The position numbers were made by a program, and so were the translations under genes. The notes beneath the pieces are model-generated. The model ran no database searches and was not told where the DNA came from. It saw nothing but the letters and a program-made list of their open reading frames with translations. Positions 26,267 to 35,130 of a stretch of 64,000 nucleotides of DNA are shown here, in pieces (the first letter of the stretch is position 1; every line of letters starts with the position of its first letter). The stretch spans positions 2,790,001-2,854,000 of the forward strand of contig CBDEVI010000002.1 in the NCBI GenBank assembly GCA_965243625.1, written 5' to 3'. The DNA is from JAJECS01 sp965243625. GTDB taxonomy: Bacteria > Chloroflexota > UBA11872.

Positions 26267-26321
26267 GGATTCCGGCCTTCGCCGGAATGACGGATAGGGG
26301 CGGTTCGCGAACCGCCCCTAC
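26267..26321. repeat. R1 and R2 copies between convergent genes
   Basis: R1 (TGGATTCCGGCC/GCCGGAATGACGG) at 26267-26293 and a perfect R2 hairpin at 26294-26321 with centre GGTTCGCGAACC lie back-to-back in the 73-bp space between two convergent genes, where they could act as a bidirectional terminator. Confidence 0.8.
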
Positions 26322-26326
26322 TTCGC

Positions 26327-28114
26327 TCAGCCGGGGGCGATCGTGGTCATGTCCCAGCCGCCCAGGGTGCGGAGGGGAATGGTGGGGTTCGCCAGGCTTG
26401 GCTCGCCCCCTTGCCGCCAGGCTTCGATCTCGTCCCGGTGACCCAGCCGGCGCAGCGCGTTCCACGTCTCCTGGTGGTTGGCGCGGAACCACGAGCCCGC
26501 GCAGTCCCACACGAACAGATTCTCGGCCCCGGCGCCGTAGAGCATCGAGGCCATGCGGCGATAGTCCTCCGCGCTCAGGTCGCGCGGCATCAGGTTCGGC
26601 GCCATCAGGCAGGGCGTCCCGCGCACCGCCTCCACGAACGGCTGAATCTGCTCGCCCGAAATCCAGGTGTCCTCGGCCACCGGCAGGGCCAGCGGCGCGG
26701 GGCTGTAGGGAATCAGCGTGTCGATCAAGCCCTCGCGCGCCCAGGTGGCCACGTCCAGGCCGAAGAAGTCGTTGTCGGTCTGGGTGCCCAGCACGCACAC
26801 GGAAATGTCGATCCGCTTGCCCTGCCGCGCGGCGCTGGCGGCGTCCATCTCGGCTCGCACCCGCCGCATGAACGCCGTGAGCACGGCGGCGCGGTGGGCC
26901 AGCCAGCGGGGATCGCGCTCGTCCAGGTCGTGCGGGTCCTCGCCGAACTCGCGTGTGAAGCTCTCCACCAGCGGCGCCTCGTAGTCCAGGTACGGCGGTC
27001 GCCGATTGAACAGCAGCGCGACGCCGTCGACCGGATAGGCCGCCATCTCGCGCAGCACGGCCAGGCAAAACTCCTGGGTTTCCTGAAATGCATAGGACAG
27101 TCGCGGCAGGACTCGTCCCTGCCGGTCGATGCAGTGCAGCTCCGGGTGCCGCTCGAAATACCCGCCTTTGAAGAACCCCTCCATCGTGGTCGGCGGATAG
27201 GTCCACGCCGCCAGCCGGTAGCTGGCGTGGAACTCCATCCCCAAGTCGTGCGTGTGCCGCAGCGCCACGTCCACCGGATCGATGCCCTTGCGCCGGAACT
27301 CGCGAAAGCTCTCCACCAGCAGGCGCTCGCCCAGCCGGCTGTAGCCTTGCAGGTCGAGATCGGCCGGATTGCGCCCCACAACGGTGTCGTAGTAGAGCTT
27401 GTCGCCGCCGCCGACCTCCCAGTAGATGCGCCCGAAGTCCGTCTCGCGGTAGGGCTCCACCTCGCGCCGGATCTCCTCGGCGGTCGTCGTGCGATAGGTG
27501 TAGGGATAGAACGCGTCGTTGTGTCCAAACAGCCGGCGCGTGGAGGCGTCGCGCAGGTCCCGCTCGTGCGCCGCCGCCTCGGCGTCGGAGAGCGGCACGA
27601 GCTTGACGTAGGCGACCTTGGTCGACTCGCCCTGGATCGTCCCCGGGCCGTCGCCCGCCGCCAGGCGCCGGGTGATCTGCTCGAACACCAGGTCTTGCCC
27701 GTCGAGCTTGGCCACGCGCCAGAACAGCTCCTCGAACCGGAGCCGGCGCGTGTGCCCGTCCAGCCCGCGCGGCGGCTCCCAGCGCAGCATCGAATAGGTG
27801 TCGTCACCGCTCAGCTTCACCAGCACCTGCTCCAGCCAGCCCTGGTCCTCGGTGGTCGGGTGAAACCCCACGCTGATGGCGTGCCAGCCGCGCCGCTCGA
27901 GCGGATAGCTGACCGCAGGCGCCTGCGACTCGAATCCCGCCCACAGCAGCACGCCGCGCAGATGGTCGGTCTCGTACGGCAGCGTTTGCCAGGTGCCTGG
28001 ACGCAGCTCGGACGCCAGCGCCGAGGCCGGCGTGACGCGGTCCAGATCGGTCAGATAGATGGGATCCGCCGCATAGCCTCGGTCGGCCAGAAGATCACGC
28101 GCTGCTGCAGCCAT
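26327..28114 (-). CDS. Glycoside-hydrolase-like TIM-barrel protein (uncertain)
   Basis: 595 residues, not assigned with confidence. The first ~200 residues are beta-rich and may be a carbohydrate-binding or jelly-roll domain. Residues ~240-560 show TIM-barrel features reminiscent of GHL10/COG1649-type putative glycosidases: GMEFHASYRLAAWTYPP, VDGVALLFNRRPPYLDYEAP, and a late strand ENLFVWDCAGSW. No signal peptide is seen. Convergent with DUF2961 and near a Gfo/Idh oxidoreductase, so a carbohydrate role is likely but inferred. Confidence 0.6.
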   Translation of the reverse strand: MAAAARDLLADRGYAADPIYLTDLDRVTPASALASELRPGTWQTLPYETDHLRGVLLWAGFESQAPAVSYPLERRGWHAISVGFHPTTEDQGWLEQVLVKLSGDDTYSMLRWEPPRGLDGHTRRLRFEELFWRVAKLDGQDLVFEQITRRLAAGDGPGTIQGESTKVAYVKLVPLSDAEAAAHERDLRDASTRRLFGHNDAFYPYTYRTTTAEEIRREVEPYRETDFGRIYWEVGGGDKLYYDTVVGRNPADLDLQGYSRLGERLLVESFREFRRKGIDPVDVALRHTHDLGMEFHASYRLAAWTYPPTTMEGFFKGGYFERHPELHCIDRQGRVLPRLSYAFQETQEFCLAVLREMAAYPVDGVALLFNRRPPYLDYEAPLVESFTREFGEDPHDLDERDPRWLAHRAAVLTAFMRRVRAEMDAASAARQGKRIDISVCVLGTQTDNDFFGLDVATWAREGLIDTLIPYSPAPLALPVAEDTWISGEQIQPFVEAVRGTPCLMAPNLMPRDLSAEDYRRMASMLYGAGAENLFVWDCAGSWFRANHQETWNALRRLGHRDEIEAWRQGGEPSLANPTIPLRTLGGWDMTTIAPG

Positions 28115-28140
28115 TGCTCCCGCTCCCCGCTGAAGTCCCT

Positions 28141-28166
28141 GTAGGGGCAGCCCGTGTGGCTGCCCG
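28141..28166. repeat. R2 hairpin copy
   Basis: GTAGGGGCAGCCCGTGTGGC then TGCCCGTGCG: inner arms GCAGCC/GGCTGC pair around CGTGT, while the right outer arm has decayed. It lies between two minus-strand genes. Confidence 0.7.
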
Positions 28167-28177
28167 TGCGAATCCCC

Positions 28178-28693
28178 CTAGCCGCCGTCCGTCGGCGCGC
28201 CCGGCCCCTCGTAGAACCCACGCCGCCAATAGACCAGCGGCTGCGCTTCCTGCATCGACCCGTCCACCACCTCGCCCACCAGGATCGCGTGGTCCCCGAC
28301 CACCGTGGTGCTGATGCGGCGGCAGATCACCACCGCCAGCACGTCGCGGAGGACGGGCAGCCGGTCGTCCCACAGCGTCCACGACACGCGGTTGAACTTA
28401 TCGCTGGCGCTGGAGGCAAACAGCGTGGCCACGTCGGCCTGCTCCGACTGCAGCAGATGCGCGGCAAAGTGGCTTCCGGTGGTGAGCGCGGCATAGCTGT
28501 TGCAGGTCTCGTCCACGCAGACGATCACCGAGGGCGGATGGGCGGAGTACGACGCGATCGAGGTGACCGTGAGCCCGCGCGGCGACCCGTCGGCGGTCGC
28601 GCCCGTCACCACCGCGACGCCGGACGCCAGGGCCGCCATCGAGGCTTTGAACAGCGCTTCGACATCCGCGGCGGGCATTGGCGGCACGGTCAT
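28178..28693 (-). CDS. Flavin reductase-like domain protein
   Basis: 171-residue split-barrel FMN-binding protein of the flavin reductase family (HpaC-like), which supplies reduced flavin to monooxygenases. Seen: FKASMAALASGVAVVTGATADGSPRGLTVTSIASYSAHPPSVIVCVD, the classic N-terminal block, then HFAAHLLQSEQADVATLFA, and GDHAILVGEVVDGS near the end. No monooxygenase partner is adjacent. Divergent from the DEAD-box helicase gene. Confidence 0.88.
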   Translation of the reverse strand: MTVPPMPAADVEALFKASMAALASGVAVVTGATADGSPRGLTVTSIASYSAHPPSVIVCVDETCNSYAALTTGSHFAAHLLQSEQADVATLFASSASDKFNRVSWTLWDDRLPVLRDVLAVVICRRISTTVVGDHAILVGEVVDGSMQEAQPLVYWRRGFYEGPGAPTDGG

Positions 28694-28770
28694 CGCAGGG
28701 CCCTCGTGTCCGTCGGGTGGCGCGCCGGTGCCACGATACTACTGCGCGGCGGGCGTGCGATTGTGTATGG

Positions 28771-30177
28771 TTGAGAAAGCTAGAGGCGCCCAGCGCACCA
28801 CGTAGGGCGCGGGCCGCAGATAACGATCGGCCCACCGCGGGCGCCAGTTGCAGCAGAAGGGCCCCCGCTATCGAGAGTTTTACCGCGCTGCGCGTCCGAC
28901 CCGATCTCGTCGACGCGCTGGCGGCCGACGAGATCACCAGTCCCACCCCTATCCAAGCCGCCTGCATTCCGCACCTGCTCGAAGGCCGCGACGTCGTCGG
29001 GCAAGCCCGAACCGGCTCCGGCAAGACTCTGGCCTACGCCATCCCGCTCGTTGAAGGACTCGACCTCGATCTTCCGCGCGTCCAGGCCCTGGTGCTGGCG
29101 CCGACCCGCGAGCTCGCGGAGCAGATCGGCACCGTCATCGATCCCTTGCTCGGTCCGAGCGCCCCGCCCTCGGTGCGCATCGTCGGCGGGCTCAGCTACA
29201 CCCCGCAGCGCCGTGCGCTCGCGCAGGGCGCGCAGGTCGTGGTGGGCACGCCGGGACGCGTGCTGGATCTGATCGAAAGCCGCGATCTGAACGTCGACGA
29301 CCTGCGCATGCTCGTCATCGACGAGGCCGACCGCATGTTCGACATCGGCATGGCGCCCCAGGTCGAGTCGATCCTGCGCCATTCGCCGAGCTCCCGGCAG
29401 ACGGCGCTGTTCTCGGCCACCGTGCCGGGCTGGGTGGCGCGGCTCACCCTGCGCCACCTGCGCGACCCCGAGCACGTGGCGCTGGACACCCGGCCCGAGG
29501 ACCTCCCCGAAATCGACCACGAGATCTGGGTCGTGCCCGAGATGGAAAAGGCCACGGCCGTCGAAGGCATCCTGCAGCAGTCGCCCGGCGTGCCGACCAT
29601 CGTGTTCGGCCGGACCCGCCGTGGAGTCGACCGCCTGCGCGACCGTTTGCGCCGCCGCGGCCTGCGGGTGGACGCCATCCAGGGCGGTATGCCCCAGCCC
29701 TCGCGGCAACGCGTGATGGATCGGTTCCGCCGGGAAGAGATCGATGTGCTGATCGCCACCGACGTCGCCGCCCGCGGCCTGGACATCATGGGGCTGGCCC
29801 AGGTGATCAACTACGACATTCCCGATCACCCCGACATGTTCACCCACCGCACCGGGCGCACCGGCCGCATGGGACGCGCGGGGCGCTCCGTCACCCTGGT
29901 CAGCGGCGCCGGCCTCGACCGGCTGGCCTCGATTGAATACTCGCTCGAGCGCCGCATCCCGCGTCGCTACTGGGACGAAATCAAGACCGAGTTTCTGCCG
30001 GCCGACGACGATCCCGCCGAAGCACCCGCTGCCGCCAATGGCCAACGCGTGATGCCCGGCGAGCGCCTGAGCGGCGGCAAGGCGAAAGCCAACGGCGCGA
30101 ACGGCCGCGCCCCCCGGTCCAACCGACGCCGACGCCGTCCGCGCAAGGCGGGGGCTGAGGCGTCCGGCAGCCACTAG
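28771..30177 (+). CDS. DEAD-box RNA helicase
   Basis: ATP-dependent RNA helicase, two RecA domains. Motifs in order: Q motif SPTPIQ, I ARTGSGKT, Ia PTRELAEQ, Ib TPGR, II VIDEADRM (DEAD), III SATV, IV IVFGRTR, V ATDVAARGLD and VI HRTGRTGRMGRAG. The last ~70 residues are a low-complexity, very basic tail (SNRRRRRPRKAG) suited to RNA binding. Start uncertain: TTG 28771 is used; an in-frame ATG at 28678 would overlap the divergent flavin reductase start. The protein core begins near SFTALRV. Confidence 0.92.
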   Translation: MRKLEAPSAPRRARAADNDRPTAGASCSRRAPAIESFTALRVRPDLVDALAADEITSPTPIQAACIPHLLEGRDVVGQARTGSGKTLAYAIPLVEGLDLDLPRVQALVLAPTRELAEQIGTVIDPLLGPSAPPSVRIVGGLSYTPQRRALAQGAQVVVGTPGRVLDLIESRDLNVDDLRMLVIDEADRMFDIGMAPQVESILRHSPSSRQTALFSATVPGWVARLTLRHLRDPEHVALDTRPEDLPEIDHEIWVVPEMEKATAVEGILQQSPGVPTIVFGRTRRGVDRLRDRLRRRGLRVDAIQGGMPQPSRQRVMDRFRREEIDVLIATDVAARGLDIMGLAQVINYDIPDHPDMFTHRTGRTGRMGRAGRSVTLVSGAGLDRLASIEYSLERRIPRRYWDEIKTEFLPADDDPAEAPAAANGQRVMPGERLSGGKAKANGANGRAPRSNRRRRRPRKAGAEASGSH

Positions 30178-30206
30178 CCGTCGCGGGGGCCAGGGGCGGC
30201 GAGCGC

Positions 30207-30968
30207 ATGGCGCCCCGCAGGCCGCTGGTCATCGCGCATCGCGGGGACACGGCGACGGGTCCCGAGAACACGTTGTCGGCCTTCGCCGCCGCGATCGACG
30301 CCGGGGCGGGCGGCATCGAGCTTGACGTCCACCCGAGCCGCGACGGAGCGCCGGTGGTCCATCACGACTACTACCTCGACCGCACCACCAACGGCGCGGG
30401 ACTGGTCAGCGACCACACCCTGGCGGAGCTGCGGACGCTGGATGCCGGCGCGTGGTTCGACGGGAAGTTCGCCGGCGAGGGCGTCCCCACGCTCGAGGAG
30501 GTGCTGAGCCTCGCCGCCGGACGCGTGCGCCTCGAAATCGAGCTCAAGGGGACCACGCTGGCGTTCCTGGAGCGGGTGCTCGACGCCATCCGCGCCGCCG
30601 ACGCCGTTGCCTCGGTGGAATTGACGACCGGCCACCGGCCCCTCCTGTGGCACATGCATCGCCGCGAGCCGCGCATTCCCACCGGCATGTTCTTCGTCGA
30701 GCCGTGGCCGGACTGGATGGGACCGGAATTGGGCCACCGGCAGGTCATTGAACTGATGACCCTTGCCGGCGCTCGCGTCGCGCATCTGCCCATAGGCATG
30801 ATCGACGCGGAGTTTGTCGGACGGCTGCACGGCGCGGGCCTGCAGGTGCACGGCGCCAATGTGAACGACGCCGAGGCCATTGAACGCGCCATCCAGTGCG
30901 GCGTCGACCAGTTCACCACCTCGCGTCTCGACCTGGCGCTGCGAATGGTGAAAGGCGCCGACGCCTAG
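30207..30968 (+). CDS. Glycerophosphodiester phosphodiesterase
   Basis: Hydrolyses glycerophosphodiesters to glycerol 3-phosphate and alcohol. Seen: IAHRGDTATGPENTLSAF (catalytic His and Arg), GIELDVHPSRDGAPVVHHDYYLDRTT (metal ligands E-x-D and second catalytic His), and VRLEIELKG. 253 residues, no signal peptide, so a cytoplasmic UgpQ-like enzyme. Starts 29 bp after the helicase stop and may be co-transcribed. Residues HGANVN near the end match the family's W-T/H-G-x-N motif. Confidence 0.92.
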   Translation: MAPRRPLVIAHRGDTATGPENTLSAFAAAIDAGAGGIELDVHPSRDGAPVVHHDYYLDRTTNGAGLVSDHTLAELRTLDAGAWFDGKFAGEGVPTLEEVLSLAAGRVRLEIELKGTTLAFLERVLDAIRAADAVASVELTTGHRPLLWHMHRREPRIPTGMFFVEPWPDWMGPELGHRQVIELMTLAGARVAHLPIGMIDAEFVGRLHGAGLQVHGANVNDAEAIERAIQCGVDQFTTSRLDLALRMVKGADA

Positions 30969-31048
30969 CGACTGGCGGCACATGGTGTCGGAGATACACA
31001 CTACGTCCAATGGAATCTGCCCGCGGCAGCCGAACGTAGGGCGGTACG

Positions 31049-31055
31049 AAGGAGG
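31049..31055 (+). promoter_or_regulatory. Strong ribosome binding site of the DM13 gene
   Basis: AAGGAGG, a full anti-Shine-Dalgarno match, ends 5 bases before the ATG at 31061, making that start near certain and suggesting high expression of the DM13/NDH-2 operon. Confidence 0.85.
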
Positions 31056-31060
31056 CTGAC

Positions 31061-31804
31061 ATGACTCGACGACGAGTGCTGATCGGCGGCGGACTAGTCG
31101 GAATCATCGTGGTGGCGGCGCTTGCCTGGTGGCTTGGCTCGCCGCTCTTTCGCGACACCGTGGTGGACGAGGCGTTCCCATTCGAGCTGCCGGAATCCGC
31201 CGCCATGGAGACCATGACCGAGGAAGAAAAGCAGGAGATGGTCGCCGACTTCGAGGCTGCCATGCCCACCCTGATGGAGATCGAGGCTCTCGCCGAAGCG
31301 GACCGCATGGTGGTCCAGGAGCGGGTGATGGAGGCGGCCGCCGCCATGCCCGACACCGTGATGGACGAGCCGATGCCCGCCATGCCCGAGCCGACGGCCA
31401 CGCCGCAGCCGCAGGCCACGCCTACGCCGGAGGCCACGCCGCAGCCGGAAGCCGCGCCGCAGCCTGAGCTATTGCGCGAGGGCCAGTTCCGCGGCGCCGA
31501 CGACTTCCACCGCGGCTCCGGAACCGCCACCATCTTCCGCACGCCCGACGACAAGCTGGTGCTGCGCCTGACGGACTTCATGGTCACCAACGGTCCGGCG
31601 CTGAGCGTGCTGTTGTCCTCGTCGCCCGCGCCGGCATCCAGTCAGCAGCTGGGCGACTACATCGACGTGGGCGCGCTGAAGGGCAACATCGGCAACCAGA
31701 ACTACGAGATCCCGGCCGGCACCGACCTTTCGGCGTTCAACAGCGTCGTCATCTACTGCGTGCCGTTCCACGTCGTGTTCGCGACCGCCACCCTCCCCGC
31801 GTAA
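31061..31804 (+). CDS. Membrane-anchored DM13-domain protein
   Basis: 247 residues: N-terminal signal anchor (RRRVLIGGGLVGIIVVAALAWW), an acidic Met/Glu-rich region, a Pro/Thr/Gln linker (~110-140) and a C-terminal DM13 domain (residues ~150-247) with HRGSGTATIF, LRLTDFMVTNGPALSVLLSS, GDYIDVGALKGNIGNQNYEIP and the conserved Cys in VVIYCVPFHVVF. DM13 is proposed to be a redox domain, possibly a thiol or cytochrome-like electron carrier, acting outside the membrane. Its stop is 1 base before the start of the NDH-2 gene, pointing to a functional link with respiratory electron transfer. Confidence 0.9.
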   Translation: MTRRRVLIGGGLVGIIVVAALAWWLGSPLFRDTVVDEAFPFELPESAAMETMTEEEKQEMVADFEAAMPTLMEIEALAEADRMVVQERVMEAAAAMPDTVMDEPMPAMPEPTATPQPQATPTPEATPQPEAAPQPELLREGQFRGADDFHRGSGTATIFRTPDDKLVLRLTDFMVTNGPALSVLLSSSPAPASSQQLGDYIDVGALKGNIGNQNYEIPAGTDLSAFNSVVIYCVPFHVVFATATLPA

Positions 31805-31805
31805 C

Positions 31806-33620
31806 GTGCGCCGCCGGCGCGCCGGTCGCCTGGTGACGCGCCTCGCGCGTGAGCCTGTGCTGATCGGCGCCCTGGCGGGAGCCGCGGCGGCGCTGGCGTT
31901 CCTGGTTCCGGCGACGCCCATGGGCGGGTTCGACGGACTGCTGGGATCGCCGGTCGACGACGCGTTGCTGGCCGTGCACGTGGTCATTGGGGCCGCGACG
32001 GGGGCGCTTTATGCGCGCGTGATTCCGCTGCGCCGGCGGGGCGAGCACGCCTCGCGCATCACGCTGGCCCTGATGACGGGGCTGATCCTCTGGGTGGTCG
32101 GTCCGCTCACCATCGGTCCGGCGCTCGACGGCGACGCCCCCACCTGGTCGGTCGAGGCTGCGTCGCGGCACTTTCCCAGCCTCATCGCGCATCTGATGTT
32201 CGGCGGGGGACTTGGCGTGCTGCTGGCGTTGGCGGCTCGTGCAGGGGTCGGCCACGGCGCCGAAGCTCTCGCCGCCTCCCGAGCGTCCGACCAGCCCGTC
32301 CGCGTCGTGATCGTGGGCGGCGGGTTTGCCGGCCTGGGGGCCGCGCAGCGTTTCGAAGAGCTGCACCGCAGAGACGTGCCGCTCGACGTGACCCTGGTGA
32401 GCCGCAGCAACTTTCTGCTCTTTACCCCGATGCTCGCGGAGGTCGCGTCGAGCGGCCTGGACGCCCAGGCCATCTCCGCCCCGATCCGCGTCGCCTGCCC
32501 GCACACGCGCTTTCGCCACGCCGACGTCCAGGCGGTCGACGCCGGCTCGAAGTGCATCACCGCGATCCCCATCGGCTCCGATCGGACGGAGCGGATCGCC
32601 TACGACCATCTGATCGTGGCGGTCGGGTCCGTGCCGGCGTTCTACGGGCTCCCGGGGCTGGCCGAGCACGCCTTCACGCTCAAGACCCTCGAAGACGCGG
32701 CGCGCCTGCGCAACCACGTGATCGCGGCGCTGGAGACGGCGGAGCAGCAGGCCGACGCGCCCGCGCGGCAAGCGCTGCTGACATTTGTCGTGGCGGGAGG
32801 CGGATTCGCGGGTACGGAGGCCATCGCGGAGCTATTCGACCTCGTGCGCAGCGTGCGGCGCTACTACCCCGGCATCGGGCGCGACGAGCCGCGGTTCGTG
32901 CTGGTGCACTCCAGCGACCGCATCATCCCCGAGCTCAGCCGTGAGCTGGGCGACTACGCCCGCGAGAAGCTGGAGCGCCGCGGCATCGAGTTCGTGCTCG
33001 GCCAGCGCGTGGCCGCCGCCGATGCCGCAAGCGTGACCCTCGACGACGACTCCCGGATTTCCACGCGCACGCTGGTCTGGACGGCCGGCAACCAGCCCAG
33101 TCCACTGCTGCGCGGGATGCCCTGCGAGCACAACCGGCGCGGACAGCTCGTCGTCGAGCCCACGCTGCAGGTCCCGGGCCTCGACGGCGTGTGGGCCCTG
33201 GGCGACGGCGCGCAGGTGCCCGACGTGAACCGGCCCGGCGCCTTCCACCCGCCCACCGCGCAGCACGCGATCCGCCAGGGCAAGGCCGTGGCCGACAACG
33301 TGGTGGCCGTCGCGCGCGGACACGCGCCCAAGCCGTTCAGCTACCGCGCCGTCGGCTCGCTGGTCGCGCTCGGATCGCGCACCGCCGCCGCCGAAGTGGC
33401 CGGCCGCAAGTTCTCCGGCTTCGTCGCCTGGGTCATGTGGCGCACGATCTACTTCACCAAGCTGCCGGGCATGGACCGCAAGGTGCGGGTGGCGCTGGAC
33501 TGGGCCATCGATCTGCTGTTCCCGCGCGACATAGTGCTGCTGCCGGGACCCTTGGAGGCTGCCGAGCCAAGCTCCCGCCCGGAATCCAAGCCGGTCGCGC
33601 CCGGAGAATCCGCCCGATGA
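31806..33620 (+). CDS. Type II NADH dehydrogenase with N-terminal membrane module
   Basis: 604 residues from GTG 31806. The C-terminal ~440 residues are an NDH-2: FAD-binding VVIVGGGFAGLGAA (from ~167), NAD-binding VVAGGGFAGTEAIAE (~328), the second FAD motif VWALGDGAQ (~462-470), TAQHAIRQG, and the amphipathic anchor FVAWVMWRTIYFTKLPG. It oxidises NADH and reduces quinone without proton pumping. Unusually, residues ~51-145 form an extra membrane module of three to four helices with LWVVGPLTIGP and P-T-W-S-V-E-A-A, which is repeated three times in the next gene. Ordinary NDH-2s (~400-450 residues) lack it. Stop overlaps the next start (ATGA). Confidence 0.9.
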   Translation: MRRRRAGRLVTRLAREPVLIGALAGAAAALAFLVPATPMGGFDGLLGSPVDDALLAVHVVIGAATGALYARVIPLRRRGEHASRITLALMTGLILWVVGPLTIGPALDGDAPTWSVEAASRHFPSLIAHLMFGGGLGVLLALAARAGVGHGAEALAASRASDQPVRVVIVGGGFAGLGAAQRFEELHRRDVPLDVTLVSRSNFLLFTPMLAEVASSGLDAQAISAPIRVACPHTRFRHADVQAVDAGSKCITAIPIGSDRTERIAYDHLIVAVGSVPAFYGLPGLAEHAFTLKTLEDAARLRNHVIAALETAEQQADAPARQALLTFVVAGGGFAGTEAIAELFDLVRSVRRYYPGIGRDEPRFVLVHSSDRIIPELSRELGDYAREKLERRGIEFVLGQRVAAADAASVTLDDDSRISTRTLVWTAGNQPSPLLRGMPCEHNRRGQLVVEPTLQVPGLDGVWALGDGAQVPDVNRPGAFHPPTAQHAIRQGKAVADNVVAVARGHAPKPFSYRAVGSLVALGSRTAAAEVAGRKFSGFVAWVMWRTIYFTKLPGMDRKVRVALDWAIDLLFPRDIVLLPGPLEAAEPSSRPESKPVAPGESAR

Positions 33621-35077
33621 TCCGCTCCGAGCGCCTTGCGGCGTGGCTGGTGACCGGCGCGGTGGCCGGGCTTGTGGGCGGCGTGGTGCTGGCTCTCGCC
33701 ATGCTCGAGCTCGGGATGATGGCGTCGATGGCGCTGATCGTCACCGCCCGCGAGTCGCTGGGCGTCGGGCTGGTGGTGCACTTCGCCCTCTCCGCCGTCT
33801 TCGGCATCCTGTTCGCGGCCCTCGTGCGCAACCAGGCGCGCCGCAACGACGCCCTGGTGTTCTGGGGCCTCGCCTACGGCGCTGTCGTGTGGTTCCTCGA
33901 CCCCCTCACGCTCTACCCGCTCACGTCCGGCCAGCCGGTCACCTGGTCGCTGGCCGCCGCGCAGTCGTCGTTCGACCTGCTGCTCGGCTTCCTGCTCTTT
34001 GGCGCGACGACGGGCCTGGCGTTGTTGGTCCTCAGCCGGCCGGTTGTGCGCCGGCCCTCGCTGACCGGCCTGGGACTCGGGGCTGCGGCGGGACTCGCGG
34101 CGGGCGCCATCGCGGCCGGTCTGCTGAACGACCAGGGCCAGACGCCCACGTTCGCCGCGCTGCCGGCCGAAACGGCCGGGCTGCCGTCCTGGCTGGCCGC
34201 GCTGATCATCGGCGCGGTCGCCGGCGCGGGATTCGCGGCGCTGGCCCAGCGCCCCAGCGACAGCGCCGGGGCCGGACTGGTGCGCGGCGCGATGTATGGA
34301 TTCCTGCTCTGGGTCGTGGTGCGGCTCACGATCCTGCCGCTCATCCTGGAGGGTGGCCTCCCCTGGTCGGCGGGCGCCGCCGCGGAAGCCTACCCCGCGC
34401 TGCTCGCCTATCTGGTCTTCGGCGGCTTTCTCGGTGTGGGCTACCAGTGGCTGCGCGGGATCTGGCGCGTCCTTTTCGACGAAGTCGACAGCAGCGACGA
34501 CGAGGAAGGCGTCGGGACGCGCGGCCTGCGCGCCCTCGGCCGCGGCATTGCCGCCGGCGTGGTCGGCGGGCTGCTCTTTACGTACGTCATGGTGCAGGTC
34601 GGGGCGCTGCGCGGCGTGGCCGGCCTCATGGGCGGCGATTCCGACATTGCCGGCCTCGTGATCCATCTGGTCATTGCCATGCTCTTCGGCGCGGCCTACG
34701 GCCTGCTCTTCCGCCGCCAGAGCTACGACGCGGGCTCAGCCGTCGGCTGGGGCGTCTCCTACGGCTTCTTCCTCTGGATTCTCGGCCCGCAGATCCTCAT
34801 GCCCATGCTGCTCGGCGCCACGCCCGCGTGGTCGGCGGCCGGCGCCGCCTCATTGACCGCGAGCCTGGTCGGGCACCTGGCCTACGGCGCGGGGCTCGGG
34901 CTGACCTATCACTGGTTCGAGACGCGTCACAACCCCTGGTGGATTGCCCGCCGCCAGGCCGACGAAGCCCGCCTGCAACGCCGCCGCGAAGCGCTGCAAG
35001 GCGCCGCCCCGGCCCTCTGGGCGCTCGTCCTCGTCGTGGGCCTGACCCTGCCCGTGATCCTCGGGGCACCGGCGTAG
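33617..35077 (+). CDS. Multi-spanning membrane protein with three repeated modules
   Basis: 486 residues, almost wholly hydrophobic, family not recognised. Three internal modules at residues ~50-140, ~192-280 and ~344-434 share the pattern G..YG..LW....L...PL..G..P.WS..AA......L..HL.FG...GL; a fourth copy sits in the upstream NDH-2. Between modules 2 and 3 is a charged loop (DEVDSSDDEEGVGTR). The segments before modules 1 and 3 also look alike (GAVAGLVGG / GIAAGVVGG), so the protein may be an internal duplication. ATGA overlap with NDH-2 makes a joint complex likely. No heme- or metal-binding motif is obvious. Confidence 0.85.
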   Translation: MIRSERLAAWLVTGAVAGLVGGVVLALAMLELGMMASMALIVTARESLGVGLVVHFALSAVFGILFAALVRNQARRNDALVFWGLAYGAVVWFLDPLTLYPLTSGQPVTWSLAAAQSSFDLLLGFLLFGATTGLALLVLSRPVVRRPSLTGLGLGAAAGLAAGAIAAGLLNDQGQTPTFAALPAETAGLPSWLAALIIGAVAGAGFAALAQRPSDSAGAGLVRGAMYGFLLWVVVRLTILPLILEGGLPWSAGAAAEAYPALLAYLVFGGFLGVGYQWLRGIWRVLFDEVDSSDDEEGVGTRGLRALGRGIAAGVVGGLLFTYVMVQVGALRGVAGLMGGDSDIAGLVIHLVIAMLFGAAYGLLFRRQSYDAGSAVGWGVSYGFFLWILGPQILMPMLLGATPAWSAAGAASLTASLVGHLAYGAGLGLTYHWFETRHNPWWIARRQADEARLQRRREALQGAAPALWALVLVVGLTLPVILGAPA

Positions 35078-35130
35078 TCTGAGCGCTCCACCTGGTTTGT
35101 TGACGCCCCCCGTGAGCGGCGCTCCAAGGT

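Noticed and set aside
26411..28144. 577-codon plus-strand frame opposite the glycosidase-like gene
   Set aside because: The minus-strand product has coherent TIM-barrel features; the plus frame shows only low-complexity shadow sequence.
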